Origin: JAAFIP01 sp043774625 | Lineage (GTDB): Bacteria > Pseudomonadota > Gammaproteobacteria > Burkholderiales > Burkholderiaceae_C | Direction of reading: 5' to 3' | Length of the DNA stretch: 64,000 bases | NCBI GenBank assembly: GCA_043774625.1 | Contig: JAYVTG010000119.1 | Span: forward strand, 1-64,000 | Shown here: positions 24,099 through 32,748 of the stretch, piece by piece | Layout of the letters: every line of letters starts with the position of its first letter | Position numbering within the stretch: position 1 is the first letter of the stretch | Translations under genes and position numbers: made by a program | The notes under the pieces: model-generated | Database searches by the model: none | What the model was told of the DNA's origin: nothing | Seen by the model: the letters and a program-made list of their open reading frames with translations, nothing else

Positions 24099-24380
24099 TC
24101 AGTGATAGTCCTGATAGTCCACCAGCACAGCGTCAGTGCCATCAAACGTGAACGTCATGCGCCAATTGCCATTCACCCAAACTGAAAAATGTCCTTTCAG
24201 GTCGCGCCCTTTCAACGGGTGCAACTTCCAGCCCGGCAGGTTCATCCCTTGGGCGTTGGTCGTTTCGTTCAAACGGCGCAGCATGGCGGCCAATCGTGGG
24301 GCATGGTTGGCTTGAATGCCTGCCATGCGCCCACTGTCGAAAAAGGCTTTCAGGCCCTTGTGCCGGAATGTCTTAATCAT
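24099..24380 (-). CDS. higB: HigB-type mRNA interferase toxin
   Basis: The 93-residue protein has the RelE/HigB fold pattern: MIKTFRHKGLKAFFDSG at the start, the central helix HAPRLAAMLRRLN and the strands HPLKGRDLKGHFSVWVNGNW and RMTFTF, ending in VDYQDYH, the typical C-terminus of HigB proteins. HigB cleaves mRNA on the ribosome. It lies 21 bp downstream of the integrase stop, so the module may be expressed with the integrase or from its own promoter within this region. Confidence 0.9.
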   Translation of the reverse strand: MIKTFRHKGLKAFFDSGRMAGIQANHAPRLAAMLRRLNETTNAQGMNLPGWKLHPLKGRDLKGHFSVWVNGNWRMTFTFDGTDAVLVDYQDYH

Positions 24381-24401
24381 GCGGTATTGTATCGTGTAAC
24401 G

Positions 24402-25745
24402 TTACAGCTTGCAATCATGCGGCAAGTACCCGAAGGCCACCAGCCCCGGCTTGGCATCCAACACAATCCCGGCCTGCTCCAAAATCCACGCCTCGATGCG
24501 CTCATGGTGTACCCGCAGCAATTCGAGCGGACGTACCTTGTAGTGCTTTTCAGCCGTGGCGCTGGGCTTGTGGCCTTGAATCTGTGCCACCACACCCGCA
24601 GGCACTTCTAGCCATTCGGTCAGGCTGGCAAAGGAACGGCGCAGGCCATGCAGCGTCAGCCCTTCCAGCCCGGCAGCTTTGCAGGCTCGTGTGTGGGGTG
24701 TATTGGGCTCTGTCAGGCATCCGGTCGCACTGGTGGGGCTGGAAAAAACCCATGCATTGCGGCGGGGCAGACTGGCCAGCAGGTGCAGCATGTACGGCGT
24801 TGCGGGAATCTCCCGGGTGCCTTCCACCTTGTCGCGTATCTGAATGCCCTTCCATTGGGTGTTGACATCATCCCAGCGCAGCGCCAGCACTTCGCCCGGT
24901 CTGGCACCAGTCAGCAGCATTATTTGCAGGCAGGCAGCGATAGCGGGGTTTTGAATCTGTTGCACAGCGGCAAACCAGGCGGCCAATTGCGCACGTTGCA
25001 GCACGTCCGATTTAGTCCCGGCCTTGCCCAATGCTTCACGGGCCTTCTTTGTCTTAGCGGGGTTCTTGGCAGGCACCAGGGCGGCATAGGCGGGTTGTTC
25101 AGCGCACCATGTTAAAAAAACCGTCAGCAGTCGCCATGCAAGCCGGGCAGACGATGCGCGGGTTTTGCCTTCATTGGCAGCCCACGCCTCTATGGTCGCT
25201 TGGTCTAGGTTTTTCAATGCCAGCGGCATCAATGCAGCCAGCGGCCCCGGCTGGGTCAGTTGCTTGCCACCACCACGGCGGCCAGACGGCAAGCCCCCGG
25301 CCTTGGCCTTGTCGATATGGTCACGGTAATGCAGGTCACCCCAGAACAGGCGGCGCTGTTCAATGTAGGCGTTCCAGACTTCGCCCACTGTCTGGGCTGC
25401 AACTTTGGCCGATTCCGCTTTTGCGGCGGCTTCAACCATTTCGGCAGCCTTGTCTGCAAGTGCATCGCGTTTCAGGTCGCGCGGGTCTTTGCCATCGTCA
25501 ACCAGGCGTTGCAGGGCTTTAGCCTTGTCGCGGGCCTGTTCAATGCGCCATGCGTCAGGGCTTCCAATGGTTAGGCGGATGGTCTTGCCGTTGTACACGC
25601 TTTGGAACACATAGGCGGGCTTTCCTGCTGGCGTTGCGCGCAGGCCCAGCCCCGGCGCGGTCAAGTCCCATAAAAAGGCTTGTTCTTTGCAGGCCTCGCA
25701 TTTATGCCCCGATACCCGGCCAGCCGTAAAAACAATCTTTGCCAT
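24402..25745 (-). CDS. int: Tyrosine site-specific integrase
   Basis: The 447-residue protein combines an N-terminal arm-binding domain of the DUF4102 type (APGLGLRATPAGKPAYVFQ) with a C-terminal tyrosine recombinase domain. Catalytic residues are seen in LLTGARPGEVLALRWDD (Arg), LTLHGLRRSFASL (His-x-x-Arg) and GHKPSATAEKHYKV (Tyr nucleophile). It catalyses integration and excision at the 3' end of tRNA-His. The gene begins 178 bp inside attR and reads inward, with repeated arm-site-like sequences between its start and attR. Confidence 0.92.
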   Translation of the reverse strand: MAKIVFTAGRVSGHKCEACKEQAFLWDLTAPGLGLRATPAGKPAYVFQSVYNGKTIRLTIGSPDAWRIEQARDKAKALQRLVDDGKDPRDLKRDALADKAAEMVEAAAKAESAKVAAQTVGEVWNAYIEQRRLFWGDLHYRDHIDKAKAGGLPSGRRGGGKQLTQPGPLAALMPLALKNLDQATIEAWAANEGKTRASSARLAWRLLTVFLTWCAEQPAYAALVPAKNPAKTKKAREALGKAGTKSDVLQRAQLAAWFAAVQQIQNPAIAACLQIMLLTGARPGEVLALRWDDVNTQWKGIQIRDKVEGTREIPATPYMLHLLASLPRRNAWVFSSPTSATGCLTEPNTPHTRACKAAGLEGLTLHGLRRSFASLTEWLEVPAGVVAQIQGHKPSATAEKHYKVRPLELLRVHHERIEAWILEQAGIVLDAKPGLVAFGYLPHDCKL

Positions 25746-25762
25746 GTTGACCCCTCAAAACG

Positions 25763-25796
25763 TTACATCCGCCAGGATGTAACGGCGGATGTAAGA
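25763..25796. other. Right integrase arm-site and inverted repeat
   Basis: TTACATCCGCC (25763-25773) and GGCGGATGTAA (25784-25794) are perfect inverted arms around the ten bases AGGATGTAAC. The part 25776-25796 repeats the left-end sequence at 19002-19022 in direct orientation. It lies 18 bp upstream of the integrase start, so it could serve both as arm-type site and as integrase operator. Confidence 0.6.
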
Positions 25797-25923
25797 GAAT
25801 TTTCCGAATATTGCGCTATTTCAATCAACACTTAGGCTGTATTTTTATCCAGCATACTTACTCTAAGTTGTTGATTTATATAGATTGTAGCGAATATATC
25901 AACACTGACAAATACTAAAAAAT

Positions 25924-25973
25924 CAGGATTGTGATTCCTGTTGTCGTGGGTTCGAGCCCCATCAGCCACCCCA
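25924..25973 (+). repeat. attR: 50-bp core repeat
   Basis: The block is identical to the anticodon-stem-to-CCA half of tRNA-His at 18895-18944. Upstream bases differ from the tRNA 5' half, so this is not a functional tRNA gene. Confidence 0.93.
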
Positions 25974-25982
25974 TATCATTCA

Positions 25983-26007
25983 CGCTCCGCTTGGCCGGGG
26001 CGTTTTT
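25983..26007 (+). terminator. Original tRNA-His terminator, displaced
   Basis: CGCTCCG (25983-25989) pairs with CGGGGCG (25996-26002) with one G-T pair, followed by TTTTT. It directly follows attR and is presumably the chromosomal terminator that served tRNA-His before the insertion. Confidence 0.7.
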
Positions 26008-26461
26008 ATTTGCGCAGCGGTGTTACCTCATATTGAAGCCCAAGGGTTCAGGCCCATTTGCCGCTGCCCCAAGTCGCTCAGGTCTGCCACAGTGGCATGG
26101 TCGGCAAAATCCACTTCATAGTCTTCCTCAGCAAAATCAGGACCGTTTTTTCCTGCCAAGAAAGCCTCGGCCTGCTTGGCGAGAAACCGTACGTTCTTTT
26201 CGCAACGAGGAGCAGAACCTATCCAGCAAAGCACGTAGCAGCATCCAGGCCATGTCGCTACAGGGCAGTCCAGCCCTGGAAGATTCTGAAGACGCTGGCC
26301 ACCGCTGGTGACGGAATTTCGCGCGTCAAGTGATGTCCGCTGGCAAGTGCGTCACTTTTGATTTAAGTTCTGCTTCAGCCAGAACAATGGCTTGAGGAAC
26401 ATTGTGCATCCATGCTTGCATCATGATCTACTCAAATTGTGATAGTCAGAGTAACCCGCTT
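26008..26461. other. Gene-poor gap after attR, possible remnant ORF
   Basis: This 454-bp stretch holds no convincing gene. A minus-strand frame at 26028-26234 (68 codons) reads FLAKQAEAFLAGKNG then FADHATVADLSDLGQRQMGL, which looks protein-like rather than random, but it lacks a recognisable family or clean start. It may be the remains of a gene next to the integration hotspot. Confidence 0.35.
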
Positions 26462-27664
26462 TCAGACTGGAACCGCAGACTTGTGCGCAGAGCCAAGAAC
26501 CGGTGTGAGGCACAGGCCCACAATAATCAAGGGCAGTGCCACACCAAAAGCCCATTGGATACCAAAATGCTGGGCCACAAAACCTAGCAATGGCGGGGCC
26601 AGCAAAAAGGACACGAACGCTGTTTGTGCCAAAGCGGCCACATTCACATGGGAAGGACGATCCGTGCGTTGGGCTGCAGCCGACATGGCCAACGGAAAAA
26701 TCGCACTACTGCCAACACCCAACAAAGCAAAACCCAGTAAAGAAAGCGCGGGGGCGACCGGGTAAAACACCAGCAGGTCACCCAGCGTCAGCACACCCAA
26801 TAACCAGCGCGCCACTGTCACGGGGCTATGGCGCTCTACCAAAGAGTCTGCCAGATAGCGCGTTAACGCCTGCGCCGCTGCTCCTGTAGCAACGGCTAAT
26901 CCACCGTAAAACGGTGTCGCGTTGTAGATGTCGCGCATGTATATGGCAGACCAGTCAAAACCCGCACCTTCGAGCACCAAGGCAGGAAATGTTACCAACA
27001 CCAGCAACAAGATTGCAAGGGAAGGGATTGCAAACCTGGCTGGTTTTGCGTCAGCATGCGCATGGTCGGCTTCGCGTTGCGGCGCTGCTTCAAACTTGCC
27101 TAGTAGCAGTACCGTCAACACACACGACATCGCAACAACTGACAGCAGATGCGCCAGCGGGCTGATGCCCAGAAAAGCCATCAAGGCACCCAGCGCCGCT
27201 GCCGCGAAGAAGCCCAGGCTCCAGAATGCATGGGATCGGTTCATGATGCGTCGTCCCGTTGCATGCTCAGCGCGATCTGCTTCCAGATTGACCACGACCT
27301 CAATTGCACCCAGCATCAAACCAGCAGGAAACAGACAGATGAACATCCATAGCGGGGTGCTGGCCACCGATGCCAGCGCATAAAACACGGGTAACACCGG
27401 AAGCAAAAACAACAGTATGTGACGATGCCCGGTCTTGGCAATCCACGACGCACCAAAGGTCAACGACACAAAGGTGCCCGCCGCCACACCGATCAATGCC
27501 AAGCCCAGCGCGCCTTCTCCCACGGCCATGCTGCGTTGAATCTCAGCCAAACGCGGAAAGAAGCCGCCCAGGCAAAAGGAATACAGGAAAAAACTTGCAA
27601 ATACGCGCTGGTGAATGGGCATATTCACACCCAGTTGCCACATTAATGAAATCGGAGTCTTCAT
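26462..27664 (-). CDS. MFS transporter
   Basis: The 400-residue protein has about twelve membrane helices and the MFS pattern, including IGVAAGTFVSLTFGASWIAKTGHRHIL (motif A region) and a central cytoplasmic loop rich in acidic and histidine residues (EAAPQREADHAHADAKP). It resembles YbjJ/FucP-like sugar carriers. It is 51 bp downstream of the GH3 glycosidase gene on the same strand and probably imports the sugar product or oligosaccharide handled by that enzyme; this is inferred from context. ATG 27664 begins the N-terminus. Confidence 0.75.
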   Translation of the reverse strand: MKTPISLMWQLGVNMPIHQRVFASFFLYSFCLGGFFPRLAEIQRSMAVGEGALGLALIGVAAGTFVSLTFGASWIAKTGHRHILLFLLPVLPVFYALASVASTPLWMFICLFPAGLMLGAIEVVVNLEADRAEHATGRRIMNRSHAFWSLGFFAAAALGALMAFLGISPLAHLLSVVAMSCVLTVLLLGKFEAAPQREADHAHADAKPARFAIPSLAILLLVLVTFPALVLEGAGFDWSAIYMRDIYNATPFYGGLAVATGAAAQALTRYLADSLVERHSPVTVARWLLGVLTLGDLLVFYPVAPALSLLGFALLGVGSSAIFPLAMSAAAQRTDRPSHVNVAALAQTAFVSFLLAPPLLGFVAQHFGIQWAFGVALPLIIVGLCLTPVLGSAHKSAVPV

Positions 27665-27715
27665 ATGCTCTTTGATTGCTCTCGCATTGTTATAAAAAAT
27701 GTCAGGCTCACTGAA

Positions 27716-30214
27716 TTAACCTGGCGCACCTGGTGACAAAGCTTCTATCCAGTCATCTTGCAACATGACCGTCGTGGCAAGCGGCAAGTCCTCTGCATTA
27801 AATCCAATCTCTAGTTGGTAGCTGCCTTTGCGGGCAACCCAGGCAGCTTGCGCTTCGTCAAAATAGGCGAACGAACGCATGCACAGCAGCATTGTGGCCG
27901 TGGCTTTTTCGCCAGCTGCCAGATCCAGTTTCACAAAGGCTTTCAACTCCCTTTTTGGCCGCGCAATCTGGGAGTTGTTGTGATGCACATACAGCTGCAC
28001 CACTGTCTGGCCTGCGCGATCACTCAGGTTGCTTACTTCCACATCCACGCTGCAATGCCCACCTGACTGTATGGATGCTGTAGCTTGCTGAATTTCACTC
28101 AGAGCAAAGCGGGCGTAGGACAACCCGTAGCCGAACGGGAACTGCACGGGCAGTGCTCGCTGCTGGTAGTGCCGGTAACCGATAAAGACGCCTTCGTTGT
28201 AGTGCACATGACCATCGACTCCAGGGTATTGCAGCGGGTCACCGTACCCTACGGTGTCTTCCAGGCGCAAAGGCCAGGTTTGGGGCAGGCGGCCACCGGG
28301 GTCGGCGCGGCCTAGCAACACATCGGCAATGGCGTTACCGCATTCTTGGCCAGGGTACCAGGCCTGTAGCACCGCAGGTACCCTGTTCAGCCACGGCAAA
28401 CCAACCGGTGAGCCCGTTTGCAACACCACGACGGTTCGCGGGTTGGCAGCCACTACACGTTCGATCAATTCATTCTGTCGATGGGGCAAGTCCATGTTGG
28501 GACGATCCAGCCCTTCGTTGTCCCATTCGGCATTGAGACCAGCAAATACGATGGCGATGTCTGCAGACTTGGCCGCCGTGACAGCGGCTTCGATATCGGT
28601 GTCATCCAGAATGCGGCTGGCGCCTATACGTAGCGCTCGGAAGCTGTTTTCTTTGTCTGGTGTGACTGCACAGTATTCGACCACCAGTTCAATCGCTTCA
28701 CCGGCACGAAGCGAACGGTGGTGGATAACTTCGTTGCAGCCCCAAGTGAAATAAGTGTCCCCGCGCTGCCACTGTGTCCAGGCGTCAATAGCCAAGTCGC
28801 CATTGATAAAGGCGCGGCTCACACCCGCCGAGACGAGCGAGAACGCATACGCACCTGTCACGGTCGCCACATAGGGAATGCGGATTCGTGCCGAAAACGC
28901 TTCGCGGTTGATACCAGCGGGAATCGACTCCATCCACATCACTTCTGAATTTGGTGAGGTCTGCGTGGCCACCACCGGCCCGCTCAAATCGGTGGAGTTA
29001 AATAGTTCAATCGTGATGGGGCTGGACAGCACCGGTATATACCGATGCAGATCGGCACCTTGGTGTTGGGTAAAGGTCACGCCAGGCAAGGCTTGCTTCA
29101 AAGCATCAGCCGCAGCCACGCGATAGTGCGCATTCACCGTAGCACTGCCCCCGCCCATAATCTGCGGCACAGTGGCAGCGCGTCCGATCAAGGCTATCGT
29201 TTGCCCTGCACGCACAGCTAGTGGTAGTGCGCCTGCATCGTTTTTCAGCAATACCGAACCTTCAGATCCAAGCTTGCGGATCAAAGCGCGATGTGCTGGC
29301 AGATCGTCGGCACGCTCTGCTACGAGCTGTGGGTCGCTAAAACTACCCAGGCGCTGGGCCAATTGCAATACGCGCCGAGCGCAGGCGCGTATTGCAGCGG
29401 GTGCTACGCGTCCGTCTTGAACGGCCGTAACCAGCTTGGTACCACGCTGTCGGGTGGGGCCAGGCATCTCCAGATCGGCTCCCGCCTGAACGCTCTTGAC
29501 CGTATCGTGGTGTGCAAACCAGTCAGTCATGACCAGACCATCAAAGCCCCACTGCTTGCGCAAAATATCGTTCACAAAGCGATGGTGGTCGGCCATGTAG
29601 ATGCTGTCGATCCGGTTATAGCCAGTCATGACCGCCATCACGCCTGCCTCTTTCACGGCGCGCTCGAAGGGGAGTAAGTACAGTTCACGCAGCGCACGCT
29701 CAGGAATTTCACAGCTGATGGACATGCGCTGGTATTCGCTGTCATTGCCCACAAAATGTTTTACAGCAGCGCCAACACCCGTGGATTGCAAACCGCGCAC
29801 GTAGGCAACAGCCATTTCGGAGGATAGCCATGGGTCTTCGGAATAGCATTCAAAGTTGCGGCCATTGAGCACGGTACGGTGCAAGTTGATGGTGGGAGCC
29901 AGCAGCACTCGGGCCCCTTTGAGCTTGGCCTCGACACCAAGTGCTGCACCTGTTTGTTGCACCAGTGCCGGGTTCCAGGTCGAAGCCAGCGCAATGCCGA
30001 CAGGAAAACAAGCCGTGCTGGGACCGTCCTTGAAGATACCTCCGCGTGCGCCATTGGGGCCATCACTTACCTTGACCGACGCAATGCCCAAGCGGGGAAT
30101 GGAAACAGTGGTCCAAAAATCAGCACCCGCCAACAGGCTGACTTGTTCTTCCAGCGTCAGTTGGTCAAGCAGTGATTCAATATCAATGATGGGAGTATTC
30201 ATGTTGAGATGCAT
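27716..30214 (-). CDS. Glycoside hydrolase family 3 beta-glycosidase with PA14 insert
   Basis: The 832-residue protein is a GH3 enzyme. The catalytic nucleophile Asp lies in GFDGLVMTDWFAHHDTV and substrate-binding KHFVGNDSEYQR and the N-terminal VKVSDGPNGARGG are typical. A PA14-like insert (ELFNSTDLSGPVVATQTSP to GDLAIDAWTQW) sits within the second domain, followed by the acid/base region NAEWDNEGLDRPNMDLP and a C-terminal fibronectin-like domain. PA14-containing GH3 enzymes hydrolyse short beta-glucosides or related oligosaccharides. No signal peptide is visible, so it is probably cytoplasmic. Starts at 30214 and 30202 are both possible. Confidence 0.9.
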   Translation of the reverse strand: MHLNMNTPIIDIESLLDQLTLEEQVSLLAGADFWTTVSIPRLGIASVKVSDGPNGARGGIFKDGPSTACFPVGIALASTWNPALVQQTGAALGVEAKLKGARVLLAPTINLHRTVLNGRNFECYSEDPWLSSEMAVAYVRGLQSTGVGAAVKHFVGNDSEYQRMSISCEIPERALRELYLLPFERAVKEAGVMAVMTGYNRIDSIYMADHHRFVNDILRKQWGFDGLVMTDWFAHHDTVKSVQAGADLEMPGPTRQRGTKLVTAVQDGRVAPAAIRACARRVLQLAQRLGSFSDPQLVAERADDLPAHRALIRKLGSEGSVLLKNDAGALPLAVRAGQTIALIGRAATVPQIMGGGSATVNAHYRVAAADALKQALPGVTFTQHQGADLHRYIPVLSSPITIELFNSTDLSGPVVATQTSPNSEVMWMESIPAGINREAFSARIRIPYVATVTGAYAFSLVSAGVSRAFINGDLAIDAWTQWQRGDTYFTWGCNEVIHHRSLRAGEAIELVVEYCAVTPDKENSFRALRIGASRILDDTDIEAAVTAAKSADIAIVFAGLNAEWDNEGLDRPNMDLPHRQNELIERVVAANPRTVVVLQTGSPVGLPWLNRVPAVLQAWYPGQECGNAIADVLLGRADPGGRLPQTWPLRLEDTVGYGDPLQYPGVDGHVHYNEGVFIGYRHYQQRALPVQFPFGYGLSYARFALSEIQQATASIQSGGHCSVDVEVSNLSDRAGQTVVQLYVHHNNSQIARPKRELKAFVKLDLAAGEKATATMLLCMRSFAYFDEAQAAWVARKGSYQLEIGFNAEDLPLATTVMLQDDWIEALSPGAPG

Positions 30215-30250
30215 CAAGTAACTTTGAAATGGAATTCATATCGGTCTAGC

Positions 30251-30490
30251 TTATTGTGGGGCACAGATCACGCCACATGTGCCGTCATAAAGGCACGATT
30301 CGTGGTTATGGTATGCCAAACGCAGACCATGACTGCGCACCGCGTCGCCCAGTTTTTCCAGGCGCTGGCCCATGGCGCGCCAGCCAGGGCTGTAGCGGCG
30401 CGTTCGCCCATGGGTAGCCAGGGCATCACGATCAGCGGACAGCCCGTAAGACGGCAGGCTTGCGTAGTGGAACCAATAAAGCATTGCTGA
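30251..30490 (-). pseudogene. Sugar phosphate isomerase/epimerase fragment
   Basis: Two minus-strand frames carry consecutive pieces of a xylose-isomerase-like TIM barrel: CPLIVMPWLPMGER in one and GWRAMGQRLEKLGDAVRSHG then LRLAYHNHE in another, as in IolE-type isomerases/epimerases. The N-terminal and C-terminal portions are missing and a frameshift separates the two pieces. It is therefore a remnant, upstream of and on the same strand as the GH3 and MFS genes, and probably once part of the same sugar-use cluster. Confidence 0.6.
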
Positions 30491-30597
30491 GAGTTCCAAA
30501 TTAGGACTAGGACTGGTTCCAATTGCTAAATTGGAAGTTTCTTTAGCAAGCCTTACATGGTCAATCTGGGATAAACGCTTGAAGATAAACCCAGAAT

Positions 30598-31335
30598 TTA
30601 AGGCTTGGATGGAATGACCTCCAAATCCACCTCGTCCAGCCGCACAAACACTAGGCCTCGCTTGAGCAACTCCAACAATCCTACAGACATTGCCTCGGCG
30701 GTTTGCGACTTGGGTTTGTTCATATGGGCAATGATCACGTCGCCGCCCTTGACGTGGCGCAGATGGGCTAGCACAGCGGCGTAGGAAAGACTGGCCCCAG
30801 CGTCTGCGTTGACAGAAAAGCCCGCAATCTTGTAGCCCAGGCGGCGAATTTCGTCTGCGGCTTGCTGGTCGTACGCAGCCGTAGCACCCCGATACCAGTG
30901 TGGCGCAACGCCTATTGCACGCTCTATGGCGCGCGCACCCTCCTCTACTTCGCGGCGTAGGTGCAACAAGTCAGGCTCACCGGCAATGCCATACACCCTA
31001 CGCCCAGCGCCAATCACGGCAGGGATATGGTTTTCGCCGTGGTCTTCAATGTCGAATAAATCCAGGTTGGCTTTGAGCATGCCGGTTCCGCGCGGGTTCT
31101 TGTCGAGCCATTTTTTGGTAACAAATACGGTAGCCGGGATGCGGTTGCGCGTCAAAAATAGCAGCAGGTCTTCGTCAAACTGGCCAGAGCACAGGTCCAG
31201 CGTCAACGCTATGCGATTGTGTTTCAGGTCGCTGCTTGCAGCAATACGGTCGTGAATTTCTACCGGTGTGTCTTGCGCGTAAGCGCACAACGCAGCGGCA
31301 TGGTAAAGAGCAAAAATAGACAGCAAATATCGCAT
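30598..31335 (-). CDS. Secreted polysaccharide deacetylase-family protein
   Basis: The 245-residue protein has a signal peptide (LLSIFALYHAAALCAYA) and a NodB-like deacetylase domain. The first motif reads LTLDLCSGQFDEDLL instead of the usual TFDDGP, keeping one Asp, and the metal-binding region IEDHGENHIP has the His-x-x-x-His-like pair; RGATAAYDQQAADEIRR and IAHMNKPKSQTAEA complete the fold. The family removes acetyl groups from chitin, peptidoglycan or exopolysaccharide; the altered first motif is shared by a subgroup of bacterial members, so activity is likely but the substrate is unknown. A 42-bp repeat lies 22 bp upstream of the start. Confidence 0.8.
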   Translation of the reverse strand: MRYLLSIFALYHAAALCAYAQDTPVEIHDRIAASSDLKHNRIALTLDLCSGQFDEDLLLFLTRNRIPATVFVTKKWLDKNPRGTGMLKANLDLFDIEDHGENHIPAVIGAGRRVYGIAGEPDLLHLRREVEEGARAIERAIGVAPHWYRGATAAYDQQAADEIRRLGYKIAGFSVNADAGASLSYAAVLAHLRHVKGGDVIIAHMNKPKSQTAEAMSVGLLELLKRGLVFVRLDEVDLEVIPSKP

Positions 31336-31357
31336 TTAACAATAAAAACCCTGAAAT

Positions 31358-31399
31358 GCCAGCATGGATAGTGCGCGAGCAGCTATCAAAAACATAGTA
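31358..31399 (+). repeat. 42-bp interspersed repeat, intergenic
   Basis: The copy begins GCCAGCATGGATAGTGCGCG and its 3' arms read GCTAT and ATAGT. It lies between the acyl-CoA dehydrogenase and deacetylase genes, in the upstream region of the deacetylase gene. Confidence 0.85.
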
Positions 31400-31485
31400 A
31401 ATGATCAACACAAGAACTTTCTGCCATGATCCTAGCGATCTTGGTCAGCTCACTACAACCCGATACCTTAACGCGCCAAGCTTGA

Positions 31486-32670
31486 TTATCGGCCACCCAA
31501 GCCCATGCCCCGCGAGATCACCTCTTTCATAATCTCGTTTGTGCCACCGTAAATGCGTTGCACGCGGGCGTCTGCATAGGCGCGGGTAATGGGGTATTCC
31601 CACATATAGCCATAGCCGCCAAACAACTGCACGCATTCGTCCATCACTTTGCATTGCAAGTCGCTACACCAGTACTTGGCCATGCTGGCCGTGGCAGTGT
31701 CCAGCTTGTCTTGCAACACCATCTCGGTGCATTTATCCACAAACACCCGCGCCACCTGTACTTCCGTTTGCGTCTCAGCCAGTTTGTAGCGGGTGTTTTG
31801 GTAGCTGGCTACGGCTTGCCCAAACACTTTGCGTTCTTTCACATACGCCACCGTCCAGTCAATGGCTGCCTGCGCAGCGGCAACCGCACCAATGGCGATT
31901 TGCAGGCGCTCCCAGGGCAATTGCTCCATCAGGCAAATAAAACCACGATTTTCTTGCGTTTCGCCGCCTAGCAGGTTTTGTGCTGGCACATGCACATTGT
32001 CAAAGAATAACTCTGACGTGTCTTGTGCCTTCAGGCCGAGTTTTTTCAGCCGTTTACCTCTGGTAAAACCGGACATGCTGCGCTCGACCAGAAGCAAGCT
32101 GGTGCCTTTGGCTCCCGCCGCAGGGTTGGTTTTAGCTACGACGACCACCAGATCGGCATGCCAGCCATTGGTGATAAATGTTTTGCTACCGTTTAATAGA
32201 TAACAACCGTCGGCTTCGCTACCGCAGGGGCCTGGTTGCCAAATGGCTGTGGCTTTCACGCCCTGCAAATCACTGCCAGCTGCAGGCTCACTCATGGCAA
32301 TAGCGCCAACCATGGCACCGCTGGCAAGTTGCGGCAAATATTTTTGCTTTTGCTCTTTTGTGCCGTAATGCAAAATATAAGGAGCCACAATTTCGCTGTG
32401 CAAGCCGTAACCAATACCGCTAAAACCAGCGCGGCTCAGCTCTTCCATCTGAATGACGGAATACAGTTTGTCCGCGCCGCTACCGCCGTATTCTTGCGGC
32501 ATGGTCATGCACAAAAATCCGTTTTCGCCAGCTTTGTTCCATACGCTGCGGTCTACATAACCCTGCTCTTCCCAGGCCTCATGAAAAGGCGCAATTTCTT
32601 TGTCCATAAAGCGGCGAAAGCTATCACGAAAAGCTTCATGGTCGGTACTAAACAAGCTGCGTTCAATCAT
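31486..32670 (-). CDS. Acyl-CoA dehydrogenase
   Basis: The 394-residue flavoprotein has the ACAD signatures AIAMSEPAAGSDLQGVKATA, the FAD/ETF surface NGSKTFITNGWHAD and the C-terminal QRIYGGTNEIMKEVISRGMGL carrying the likely catalytic glutamate region. It oxidises an acyl-CoA to trans-2-enoyl-CoA and passes electrons to EtfAB, which is encoded 8-9 kb away. Sequence style is that of long-chain or isovaleryl-type enzymes, but the substrate cannot be fixed. ATG 32670 is preceded by GGAGA. It is divergent from the thiolase gene with 78 bp between them. Confidence 0.9.
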   Translation of the reverse strand: MIERSLFSTDHEAFRDSFRRFMDKEIAPFHEAWEEQGYVDRSVWNKAGENGFLCMTMPQEYGGSGADKLYSVIQMEELSRAGFSGIGYGLHSEIVAPYILHYGTKEQKQKYLPQLASGAMVGAIAMSEPAAGSDLQGVKATAIWQPGPCGSEADGCYLLNGSKTFITNGWHADLVVVVAKTNPAAGAKGTSLLLVERSMSGFTRGKRLKKLGLKAQDTSELFFDNVHVPAQNLLGGETQENRGFICLMEQLPWERLQIAIGAVAAAQAAIDWTVAYVKERKVFGQAVASYQNTRYKLAETQTEVQVARVFVDKCTEMVLQDKLDTATASMAKYWCSDLQCKVMDECVQLFGGYGYMWEYPITRAYADARVQRIYGGTNEIMKEVISRGMGLGGR

Positions 32671-32748
32671 GATTGTCTCCAAGGGGTCGATACGAATTTA
32701 GCTTTCAAGAATATACTGAAACGCAGCCTCGCACTATGGAGATAAACC

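Larger units (their letters stand above)
18895..25973. mobile_element. 7.0-kb integrative element in tRNA-His
   Basis: Identical 50-bp direct repeats (18895-18944 and 25924-25973) of the 3' part of tRNA-His bound this segment. It carries a tyrosine integrase next to the right end, a HigBA module, two small regulator-like genes, unknown small genes, a toprim/AAA primase-helicase and a lipoprotein gene. No capsid, tail, terminase, conjugation or relaxase gene is seen, so it resembles a phage-satellite-like or otherwise helper-dependent element. The tRNA gene stays intact at the left end. All genes except the lipoprotein gene run leftward. Confidence 0.88.

Noticed and set aside
25924..25973. 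Second tRNA-His gene
   Set aside because: Only the 3' half from the anticodon stem is present, with unrelated sequence upstream; it is the attR duplication.
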